Shown: positions 8,133 to 16,158 of the stretch, one piece after another | How the letters are laid out: each line of letters opens with the position of its first letter | How positions within the stretch are numbered: position 1 is the stretch's first letter | NCBI GenBank assembly: GCA_012729535.1 | Contig: JAAYCY010000044.1 | Coordinates: forward strand, 1-49,459 | Source of the DNA: Methanomicrobiales archaeon | Lineage (GTDB): Archaea; Halobacteriota; Methanomicrobia; Methanomicrobiales; Methanospirillaceae | Direction: 5' to 3' | DNA: 49,459 nucleotides | Made by a program: the position numbers and the translations under genes | The notes under the pieces: model-generated | Seen by the model: the letters and a program-made list of their open reading frames with translations, nothing else | Database searches by the model: none | Told to the model about the DNA's origin: nothing

Positions 8133-9749
8133 ATGGATCAATCAGGACAGATTATCCTAAAAAATATCATCAATAATTATGGACCCACCATTTATCAAGA
8201 GAAAAAGAAGTTAGAAGCACTTATTAGAGATCTATTTCCTCAAGGATTTGTTCGAGAACGGAATGCCCTTATTATAACTGTGAAAGCGGGACTAATTGAG
8301 GATTATTTTGTAAAACAATCAATTGATTGCTCGTACTCGCAACTATTTCATTTATTAACAAACGAATATTGCCTTGATCCTCAATTATCGAATTGGGTCA
8401 TTCGTGCATGGCGGTATGCTTTAGGTGATGATTCATCAATCGAACCTCAAAATAAATTAACAATTGAAAAAAAAATTAAGGTCAATATTCATGAATTTAG
8501 AGAGTTGTCCCAATATGGAAGTTTTTTAACCAATTATATTTGGGTTAGCAATAATAACATAAATGTAATTCTTTCACTATTTGGTAATCATCAGTTTAAT
8601 TTTCACGAAATAAATCGCTTTAATGATCAAGAGAAATTTGAATTTCGTAGGTCTATAGAAATAGGAATGTTAGATGGTATTCAAAAATCAGATTTTATTC
8701 ATTATATACTTAATTTTGATATAAATAAAAAGGTTTTAAAAAAGGCAATTAATTTAAATTCAACTAAAAATATTTCCATTACCAAGGATTTCATTATTTC
8801 AGGGGGAAAAACACTCCGTAAGCTAATTATGACAAATGACCAGCCAGTTATAGATTGGTCTTTTAATTTGGTTGATGATTATGGTGCCATTACTCCCGCA
8901 GTAGGCGATTCATCACTAGTTACAGTATTATATAGCACTGAATGGGAACTTTTTAATTGGGATTATACAGAACCTAACCCTAGTATACCTACATATGAAC
9001 TGGTTAATCTCACTAAAAATGATGGAAAAATAATAAACCGATATTCAATTCCTTATGAAAATACTACAACATATTCTAATTTGTGTATAGGGGATGTTTT
9101 TTATTTAGATCATTGGAAATATAACCCATATCTTGTTCGAAACATTATTGCGATTAACATAAAAACCGGAAAAATACTCTGGGAAAGTGAATATATACCT
9201 CAGGGTAAGATAAATGATAAACCGTTTTTTGTTTACTCAAGTTCGATTATTACCGATAGAGAATTTCTATACTATTGTCTCGGAAAAAAAATTATTGTTC
9301 TAGATTGTATTACTGGAAATATTAAATGGGAACACATTCTTCCAGAAATGCCGGATGAATACTATTTCGGCTGTGAACAGCGAATATTAACTCACGATAA
9401 TAATATAATAATCGCAGGATCAGAAGAAATTTGGGCAATAGATAGGAAATCAGGGAATTTAATCTGGAATTATAAGGCAGAATATAAGGATGATCTTTCA
9501 GAATTTACATCAAATCCACTTATCTATAATGAAAAGATAATCATTGGTAGAGGTGATGGAGAGGTTGAAATTATGGATCCTTCGATTTACTGGGAATACT
9601 ATATAGATATAATCGACCTAAATACTGGATATGAATTATATAAAATAAAAATTGACTTCAAATTAGAAGGAAACCCGAGGATTGTTGGCAATAAATTGTA
9701 TTGCTGGAGTGAAGATTCTCTAATTGAGATTTCATTATTTTATGAATGA
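8133..9749 (+). CDS. Adaptor-domain protein with PQQ-like beta-propeller
   Basis: A 538-residue protein. Residues 1-105 form a helical domain ending in LSNWVIRAWRYALG that matches the N-terminus of the TPR protein (16159) and the C-terminus of the GTPase (13304). From about 215 onward come PQQ/WD-type blade repeats with the signatures INIKTGKILWE, LDCITGNIKWE, IDRKSGNLIWN and IDLNTGYELYK. There is no signal peptide or membrane segment, so it is probably cytoplasmic and unlikely to be a PQQ dehydrogenase; the propeller is more likely a binding or sensing platform. It is the first gene of the rightward cluster with kinase, vWA and phosphatase. Role as sensor or effector scaffold is inference. 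Gene is AT-rich like its neighbours. Confidence 0.75.
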   Translation: MDQSGQIILKNIINNYGPTIYQEKKKLEALIRDLFPQGFVRERNALIITVKAGLIEDYFVKQSIDCSYSQLFHLLTNEYCLDPQLSNWVIRAWRYALGDDSSIEPQNKLTIEKKIKVNIHEFRELSQYGSFLTNYIWVSNNNINVILSLFGNHQFNFHEINRFNDQEKFEFRRSIEIGMLDGIQKSDFIHYILNFDINKKVLKKAINLNSTKNISITKDFIISGGKTLRKLIMTNDQPVIDWSFNLVDDYGAITPAVGDSSLVTVLYSTEWELFNWDYTEPNPSIPTYELVNLTKNDGKIINRYSIPYENTTTYSNLCIGDVFYLDHWKYNPYLVRNIIAINIKTGKILWESEYIPQGKINDKPFFVYSSSIITDREFLYYCLGKKIIVLDCITGNIKWEHILPEMPDEYYFGCEQRILTHDNNIIIAGSEEIWAIDRKSGNLIWNYKAEYKDDLSEFTSNPLIYNEKIIIGRGDGEVEIMDPSIYWEYYIDIIDLNTGYELYKIKIDFKLEGNPRIVGNKLYCWSEDSLIEISLFYE

Positions 9750-9873
9750 AATTTAAAAGGGGGACTCGTAGCAAAAAATAGTTGACTGTTTTAATAAATA
9801 AATCTTATCTCAAAAAATTCATTATCAAAACATAATCACAAAATTCTTTAGCCTTTATTCTCCTACTCATGGT

Positions 9874-11196
9874 ATGCAATCAATTCTGAAACCTGGGCAG
9901 ACAATCAATTCTTCTTTGGGACACGAATATATTATTAAAAATTTTATTGGATCTGGAGGACAAGGAGAAGTCTACCAAGCAACAGGAAAAGGAAGGGATT
10001 GGGCAGTAAAATGGTATTTTTCTCATCAAGCAACAGATGAGCAGAAAAAAATATTAGAAAAATTAGTTGCTGATGGTGCTCCCAATAAAAATTTCTTATG
10101 GCCGTTAGAACTCTTATCAGTACATTCTATTAAAGGATATGGCTACATTATGCCATTACGAGAAAAACGATTTAAAAATATCGTTGATCTCATGAAAAAC
10201 CGGATAGATCCCTCTTTTTATACTCTTACCACTGCAGCATATCATTTAGTTGATAGTTATTATCAGCTCCATATGAGAGGGTTGTGTTATCGAGATATAT
10301 CATTTGGAAATGTTTTTTTTGATCCAAATACAGGAGAAGTCTTAATCTGTGATAATGATAATGTTTCGACTAATAATGTTAACATAAAATCATCCGTTCT
10401 TGGCACTCCCAGGTTTATGGCTCCTGAGATTGTAAGAGGAGAATTAATGCCAAGTACCAATACTGATTTGTTTTCATTGGCAATTCTACTCTTTTATCTT
10501 TTTCATATATCTCATCCATTAGAGGGCAAAAAAGAAACCGCAATTCATAGTTTTGATGCACCTGCAATGAAAAAAATATATGGAGATAATCCGATTTTTA
10601 TTTTTGACCCAAATAATATCTCAAATCGTCCAGATCCGGCAGTACATAAAAATGCTGAAATTTATTGGAAAATTTACCCCAATTTCTTCAAAGAATATTT
10701 TATTAAGTCTTTTACTACAGGACTAAGTGATCCACAACATGGAAGAGTTCGTGAGAGTGAGTGGAAAACTGCTCTACTAAAATTACGGAATAGTATTACC
10801 TTATGTCCAAATTGTAAGAGCGAAAATTTCTTTAATCTGCAATCTTCAGGCACTAATTCAACATTGATGAAATGTTGGAATTGTAATACTTCACTATCTT
10901 GTGATTACAAAATTTCTATTGAAAATAATGTAATTTTATTGAATAGGGGTTCGAAATTGGTTCGGGCACACATAGATCCGTCATCCTCAAATATTGATGA
11001 AATAATTGGTGAAATTAGTGTCCATCCATCTGATCCCCGCATACTGGGAATTAAAAACGTTACTGCAAAAAAATGGCTTGCAACTAAACCAGACAATTCA
11101 CTAATTGAGGTAGAACCAGGTAAAAATATAAAAATTAGTGATGGATTAAAAATAGATTTTGGTAATGCCAAAGGAATAATCGAAAGGGTTATTTAA
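9874..11196 (+). CDS. Ser/Thr protein kinase with zinc ribbon and FHA-like tail (TerY-P triad kinase)
   Basis: Predicted to phosphorylate proteins in a TerY-P signalling triad. Of 440 residues, the glycine loop is GSGGQGEVY (26-34), the ATP-binding Lys is in AVKWYF (46), the catalytic loop is YRDISFGNV (Asp 141) and CDND (159-162) replaces DFG; APE is at 183-185. A zinc ribbon follows with CPNC (311-314) and CWNC (334-337). The last 90 residues are beta-rich, with VHPSDPRILGIKN and a final PGKNIKISDGLKIDFG, and resemble a forkhead-associated domain, which binds phosphothreonine. The kinase, zinc ribbon and FHA-like order is known from triad kinases beside vWA and PP2C genes, exactly the neighbours here. 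Confidence 0.85.
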   Translation: MQSILKPGQTINSSLGHEYIIKNFIGSGGQGEVYQATGKGRDWAVKWYFSHQATDEQKKILEKLVADGAPNKNFLWPLELLSVHSIKGYGYIMPLREKRFKNIVDLMKNRIDPSFYTLTTAAYHLVDSYYQLHMRGLCYRDISFGNVFFDPNTGEVLICDNDNVSTNNVNIKSSVLGTPRFMAPEIVRGELMPSTNTDLFSLAILLFYLFHISHPLEGKKETAIHSFDAPAMKKIYGDNPIFIFDPNNISNRPDPAVHKNAEIYWKIYPNFFKEYFIKSFTTGLSDPQHGRVRESEWKTALLKLRNSITLCPNCKSENFFNLQSSGTNSTLMKCWNCNTSLSCDYKISIENNVILLNRGSKLVRAHIDPSSSNIDEIIGEISVHPSDPRILGIKNVTAKKWLATKPDNSLIEVEPGKNIKISDGLKIDFGNAKGIIERVI

Positions 11197-11221
11197 ATAA
11201 AAAAGGGAAATAGGAATAACT

Positions 11222-11920
11222 ATGGCAAATAGACCTGGTGGAGAATTAGCAACAAGACCTCTTCATTTCATCTGGATATGTGACTGCTCTGGATCAATGG
11301 CTGGAGATAAAATATCAGCACTTAATACTGCAATTAAAGAAGCTTACCCAGCTATGAAAGACGCTGCCGAACAAAATCCAAATGCACAAGTTTTAGTTAG
11401 AGCCTTAAAATTCTCAAATAGTGCAGAATGGGTTGTTGAAGCACCAACACCTGTTGAGGACTTTAAATGGATTGATTTAGATGCAGATGGAGTAACGGAT
11501 ATGGGTAAAGCTCTTTCTTTAGTTGCAGACCAATTAAAAATCCCCCCTATGAGTGATAGAGCACTCCCCCCGGTTCTGGTACTAATTTCAGACGGACAAC
11601 CAACGGATGATTTTGATTCAGGACTGAGTAAACTAATGGGCCAACCATGGGGTAAAAGAGCAGTAAGAATCTCGATTGCAGTTGGAAAAGATGCAGATAA
11701 GGAAGTACTAGCAAAATTTATTGGAAACGTAGAATTGAAACCGATTGAGACAAACAATGCACCTGAACTTGTCCGACAAATTCGATGGGTTTCGACTGCA
11801 GTTCTTAAGGCAGCATCGCAACCGCCAAGTCAAACACCTGATCAAAAATTGTCTTCAAATGTACCTTTACCGCCGCCATTAGAGCCAATGAATGATGCAG
11901 ATATTCATGATGTATGGTGA
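11222..11920 (+). CDS. terY: TerY-type von Willebrand factor A protein
   Basis: A 232-residue vWA protein, the metal-binding member of a TerY-P triad. The MIDAS motif DCSGS is at 21-25, followed by a conserved Thr in GVTDMG and an Asp in LISDGQPTDD. The vWA domain fills residues about 15-195; a short Pro-rich tail with PPSQTPDQK and PLPPPLEP ends the protein. Full TerY proteins often carry a C-terminal TerY-C zinc domain. That domain is missing here and appears instead as a separate gene at 12837-13217. No signal peptide is seen, so it is cytoplasmic. It starts 25 bases after the kinase gene and is probably cotranscribed; it likely docks kinase and phosphatase partners. Confidence 0.85.
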   Translation: MANRPGGELATRPLHFIWICDCSGSMAGDKISALNTAIKEAYPAMKDAAEQNPNAQVLVRALKFSNSAEWVVEAPTPVEDFKWIDLDADGVTDMGKALSLVADQLKIPPMSDRALPPVLVLISDGQPTDDFDSGLSKLMGQPWGKRAVRISIAVGKDADKEVLAKFIGNVELKPIETNNAPELVRQIRWVSTAVLKAASQPPSQTPDQKLSSNVPLPPPLEPMNDADIHDVW

Positions 11921-11938
11921 TTTTCGATATTGAATAAT

Positions 11939-12829
11939 ATGACATGGGGTCTTATTGGAGCAAGTATTCAAGGCTACTCTCACTTAAGGTCTAATAAAAA
12001 AAATCAAGATTCATTCAATATTTTTCCTAATGAGCCAATTACCCCTCCCCCAATTATTTTTGCTCTTTCTGATGGCCATGGTGGTGAGAAATACTATCGT
12101 AGTGATATTGGGTCTAAATTGGCGGTTGAGAGCGCAATAGAAATATTAACGGAATTTACTAAATCACCTCTCATTGAGGAAATTAATACTGAAAATATTG
12201 AGGAGATGAACAAAAAAATAAAGAATACGGTCTGTCTAGATATTGTTAAAAATTGGAGAAAAAAAGTAGCTTCTCAAGAAAATCCCGAAGATATCAAAGG
12301 GGATTTTAATAGTATTCAAAGAGAGAAAAATCGACCATCTATAGTTGATAAACAGTTGGAACCATATGGCTCAACTTTACTCATTGCAGTCATCTGTACA
12401 AATTGCGGAATTTTTATTCAATTGGGTGATGGAGATATTCTATTTTTATCTGGGAAAAACCAAGTAGAACGCCCAATTCCTAAAGATGAGAATTTAATTG
12501 CCAACGAAACGTATTCTTTGTGTCTCCCTGGAGCTGAGCATTACTTTAAAGTGAACTGTATTTTATTTGGCAATAAAAATGAAATAGATAATTCAAGTGA
12601 TCCATCGTTAATAATGTTATCAACGGATGGGTATTCGAATTCCTATACTTCTGATGAAAATTTTGAAAAAGTTCTTATTGATCTATCAAAAATAATTTTT
12701 GAAAATCCTGAAGGATTACAAAGCGGAATAAAAAATATTAAAGATAATTTAGAATCATGGTTACAGGAGACTAGTAAATTAGGAAGCGGAGATGATATCA
12801 CAGTTGGGCTTATGGTAAATTTGAATTAA
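11939..12829 (+). CDS. PP2C-family Ser/Thr protein phosphatase
   Basis: Predicted metal-dependent phosphatase that reverses the kinase of the same cluster. Signature blocks in the 296-residue product are KNQDSFNIF near the N-terminus, ALSDGHGG, GSTLLIAVIC, GDGDILFLS, LSTDGYSNS and the terminal GSGDDITVGLM; the acidic residues in these blocks bind the two catalytic metals. I chose ATG 11939; a TTG at 11930 would add only three residues. It lies 18 bases after the vWA gene on the same strand, completing the kinase-vWA-phosphatase triad. About 50 extra residues with charged KKIKNTVCLDIVKNWRKK sit between the second and third blocks. Function is well supported by motifs; the substrate is unknown. 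Confidence 0.88.
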   Translation: MTWGLIGASIQGYSHLRSNKKNQDSFNIFPNEPITPPPIIFALSDGHGGEKYYRSDIGSKLAVESAIEILTEFTKSPLIEEINTENIEEMNKKIKNTVCLDIVKNWRKKVASQENPEDIKGDFNSIQREKNRPSIVDKQLEPYGSTLLIAVICTNCGIFIQLGDGDILFLSGKNQVERPIPKDENLIANETYSLCLPGAEHYFKVNCILFGNKNEIDNSSDPSLIMLSTDGYSNSYTSDENFEKVLIDLSKIIFENPEGLQSGIKNIKDNLESWLQETSKLGSGDDITVGLMVNLN

Positions 12830-12836
12830 GTCTCTA

Positions 12837-13217
12837 TTACCTATCTGATCCAATATCCATTTCTGTAACAGGTCCTGAAAGCGGTCCTGAATTCCCACAC
12901 CACGGACAGGTGAATATTTCTTCATTAGAATTATGACAACTTACTTTTCCACAACAACAATAAACATAATTGTTATTGCCACAATATGGGCAGCCCGGAT
13001 ATTCTGGACTGATTAAAAAACTCCCCGCAATTTTTGTTTTATCATAACCTTCTCTTTTTACCACATCTTCTTTGATTTTAAAAGCCCAATTACTAACCCA
13101 ATTATCATTATTAATATTTTCAGTTCTAATTCCAAATAATTCTTTAAATTTTGAGCATTTGGCAATTATAATTCCAACTTTTATCTTTTTTTGAGGTTTA
13201 TCATTATTTTCGATCAT
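12837..13217 (-). CDS. Standalone TerY-C-like zinc-binding protein
   Basis: A 126-residue protein whose second half carries CPYCGN, CCCGKVSC and CPWCGNSG, then ends in VTEMDIGSDR. This order of three cysteine clusters and a closing Asp-Ile-Gly is what I recognise as the TerY-C metal-binding domain, normally fused to the vWA domain of TerY. Here it is an independent gene on the opposite strand, convergent with the phosphatase gene (7 bases apart) and divergent from the GTPase gene. The first 75 residues (KIKVGIIIAKCSKFKELFGI, then WAFKIKEDVVKREGYD) have no recognised fold. It presumably joins the TerY protein in trans; that is inference from the family architecture. Confidence 0.65.
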   Translation of the reverse strand: MIENNDKPQKKIKVGIIIAKCSKFKELFGIRTENINNDNWVSNWAFKIKEDVVKREGYDKTKIAGSFLISPEYPGCPYCGNNNYVYCCCGKVSCHNSNEEIFTCPWCGNSGPLSGPVTEMDIGSDR

Positions 13218-13303
13218 ACGATTAATGTCTTTATTAGTCTATTAAAACCCAGTGATTTCAAATAATCATTTCAAACACTTTTAATAACATTGAAATCTTT
13301 TGT

Positions 13304-16051
13304 ATGAAAAGAATAACTGATGAGTTGATGAACCCTAATAATCAGGTAAAAATATTTTATAAATTAAATTCCTGGTATGTTCAATATATACATCCTAAAA
13401 TCCCGAATCATAAAGGAGATTTAGGACGTAATGTAGAAATAAACATTCACACCCAAATTGAAAGTGAAGCTCAAAGTATTAAAAATAAAATTTTTCACAT
13501 TTTAAATACACCATCACTTCAAGATTTGCAATCAAATATTGGTATAGAAGACCCACAACTCTACTATTGTTATTATCGTCTAATTGATGAATATAAAAAT
13601 AATATTAATGATCCAGACAAATATCGAGATTTATTATTACCTCTGCCATCAGCAGATGCGGATGTAATTTTTCTTGGCGCAACGGGATCGGGGAAGACTT
13701 CGTTAATTAGACATGTAATTGGAACAGATAGTTTAAATTTCCCCTTAAAAAGTAAAAGTAGAGCAACAACTTCAGATATGGAAATTATCATACGTGATAA
13801 TTCCTTTAGGATGGTTATAACTTTTTTTCCTTATCCTAAAATTAATCTTTTAATTAAAGAAAGAGTAATGGATGCAATAATAGCATCATTTTATAATGAA
13901 GATTTGTCCTATATTTTCGAGAAATTAAAAGAGAATAAACCCCAAACATTTAAACTACATCATATTATCGGTAATTATTCTGAAGATCAGAAAGAAGCAT
14001 TTGTTAATCGATTATTAATTAATATTTTACACTTCTCAAAAGAACTAAAAACAGATAGTAAATTTTCTCAAATTTTGGATAACACTGATGCACAATTTGT
14101 TAATGAATATCCTGAATCTTTTTTGGATCTTATCAAAAATCATCAAAACTTTGAGATCCTCACTAAATCTATTCTCACCTACATCCAAAATATATTTAAT
14201 AATGTAAAAATCGGGTTTTTTCAATACGATGAAAATGGATGGCCATTGTATTGGGAGTATGAGGAAGATAAACAAAATAAAGAAATTTTAATAAAAAATA
14301 GTAAAAGATTTACATCCAATTACTATAAAAATTTTGGAAAATTGTTGACCCCTCTAGTCAGTGGAATTCGTATTGAAGGTCCATTTTATTCTGATTTCTT
14401 CCCTGTAAATACAAAAGTTGTCATATTAAGAGACGGACAAGGGTTGGGTCATGAAGGTGATTTAGATCTTGCATTATCCATAAAAACTCTTGATTTGCTT
14501 AAAAGGGTAGATAAGATTATTTTAGTTGATAATGGGGAGCAGCCCATGATTGGCCTGACTCTTATTGCTTTAGAACAAATCTTTTCTAGAGGATTATCAT
14601 CAAAATTAGCAATTGCATTCACCAGATTTGATTTAATTGTTGCTGATGATCTTCCTTCTTTAAAAGATAGACAAAACCGTCTCAAAAATCCAATTCTTGA
14701 CTCGTTAAACCAAATATTCAAGAAAAATAAATCAAAAACCACGTTTGAATTTGCAAAAAAAATTGATGAGCAGGTATTTTTTTTAGGAGAACTTCATAAG
14801 CCATCAGATAAGATCACAGGATTCTATAAAACTGAGTTACAGAAATTTTGCTCTTTTTTTTTTATAAAAAATGAGAAAGAGTTAGAAGAAATAATCCCGC
14901 CACTAAATCCTATTAAAGAAAAAGAAATCTTAATTAAAAATCCTAAACAAATTTTGAAAATCGATTATCAAATACTAAGATCCTTCATTGATTTACAATA
15001 TACAAATTATTTTCAAGATTTTGGAAGTAATCATAAAGAAGGTTCAAAGAACAAACTTCAATTAAATTTTAAAATTGAAAAAATTACAGAATATATCCTT
15101 CGAGCAAATATACAGTTTAGAATTTTGTGGGATATGCGTTTATTTGGGAGAACTACAATCAAATCTCCATTCACATCTCAATTTGGTCAAATTGGTAAAG
15201 AAAACTGGTCTGTTGTTAAAGCACTTACTCGTCGAATCGTATCATATAATGAATATGAATATCGACATTTAAAACCTGTTTCAGAATTGAGTAGTTATAT
15301 TGCTACTGAATTGTCTTGCTTTTTTTCTGATAACATTCTTTGGAATAATTATGTCCCTTTGCCTGCAGATAGTATAAAAGTCCTAGACCGAATGAGATTT
15401 GATACGACAAGAAACTCTGATTTGTTCGTATTTGATTCTTTAATTCGTAAAAACATTCATTTATGGGAAAATGCTTACCAAAAATCGGGAACAGGATCAG
15501 CAACACAACGAGCCAATGTTCTCAATTCCATTTTTAATTCTGCTGTTCCAATTGATCTATCATGTAGTCAATGGAACGATTTAGAATTGCATTATAAAGG
15601 GATCATTCAGAAATCTTTCCAATTATTAAATAATGAGATCGAAACGGGCAAAATCTCATTTTCCGACACTACTAAACAGGATTCCAACGTCACAAAAGTT
15701 GATGAAAAAAGCACTAAACAAATTGTTCAGTATATTGTTGAAATCCTCATAAAGAACGATTTGAAGATCCTCAATCGCTCAAAACTATTTATTGGATTAT
15801 TGGATGATTATTGTAAAAATTCTTTTGAACCAGAAAGGAAAAAAATAATATTATCAATAAATGAGGGGATTCCAGAGAGAATTTTATCAGAATCACCTCA
15901 CCTTTCTGAAGAACTGATTATATCAAAATTCTCAAATCAATTAACGATTACTGGAATCTCTAATGAATTTGCTGAATGGATCGTAAAATGCTGGATTATT
16001 TCTTATAATGTCTATAATGAGTTTAAAGAGAAAAATATTGCAAAATTATAA
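13304..16051 (+). CDS. Large P-loop GTPase with C-terminal adaptor domain
   Basis: A 915-residue GTPase-like protein. G1 is GATGSGKTS (125-133); a switch threonine may lie in RATTSD (153-158). A helical insertion of about 200 residues separates it from the G3-like RDGQGLGH (376-383), and TRFD (440-443) fits the G4 base-specificity motif. The hydrophobic strand KIILVDN lies between them. Residues about 450-790 are mainly helical with no recognised family. The last 110 residues repeat the adaptor domain of the propeller and TPR proteins, ending in FAEWIVKCWIISYN. The split layout recalls dynamin-like or septin-like conflict GTPases, but I cannot place it in a family. Its start is divergent from the TerY-C gene, 86 bases away. 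It may be the switch or effector of the cluster. Confidence 0.75.
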   Translation: MKRITDELMNPNNQVKIFYKLNSWYVQYIHPKIPNHKGDLGRNVEINIHTQIESEAQSIKNKIFHILNTPSLQDLQSNIGIEDPQLYYCYYRLIDEYKNNINDPDKYRDLLLPLPSADADVIFLGATGSGKTSLIRHVIGTDSLNFPLKSKSRATTSDMEIIIRDNSFRMVITFFPYPKINLLIKERVMDAIIASFYNEDLSYIFEKLKENKPQTFKLHHIIGNYSEDQKEAFVNRLLINILHFSKELKTDSKFSQILDNTDAQFVNEYPESFLDLIKNHQNFEILTKSILTYIQNIFNNVKIGFFQYDENGWPLYWEYEEDKQNKEILIKNSKRFTSNYYKNFGKLLTPLVSGIRIEGPFYSDFFPVNTKVVILRDGQGLGHEGDLDLALSIKTLDLLKRVDKIILVDNGEQPMIGLTLIALEQIFSRGLSSKLAIAFTRFDLIVADDLPSLKDRQNRLKNPILDSLNQIFKKNKSKTTFEFAKKIDEQVFFLGELHKPSDKITGFYKTELQKFCSFFFIKNEKELEEIIPPLNPIKEKEILIKNPKQILKIDYQILRSFIDLQYTNYFQDFGSNHKEGSKNKLQLNFKIEKITEYILRANIQFRILWDMRLFGRTTIKSPFTSQFGQIGKENWSVVKALTRRIVSYNEYEYRHLKPVSELSSYIATELSCFFSDNILWNNYVPLPADSIKVLDRMRFDTTRNSDLFVFDSLIRKNIHLWENAYQKSGTGSATQRANVLNSIFNSAVPIDLSCSQWNDLELHYKGIIQKSFQLLNNEIETGKISFSDTTKQDSNVTKVDEKSTKQIVQYIVEILIKNDLKILNRSKLFIGLLDDYCKNSFEPERKKIILSINEGIPERILSESPHLSEELIISKFSNQLTITGISNEFAEWIVKCWIISYNVYNEFKEKNIAKL

Positions 16052-16158
16052 GGAAGATATTTTCTTGATATTATGGTGGGTAAAAATTTAATTGCAGTTA
16101 CAACAATTCATCGGACATATTATTTCACTGATTACAAGAAGGTTTGTTGGACGTAAAA

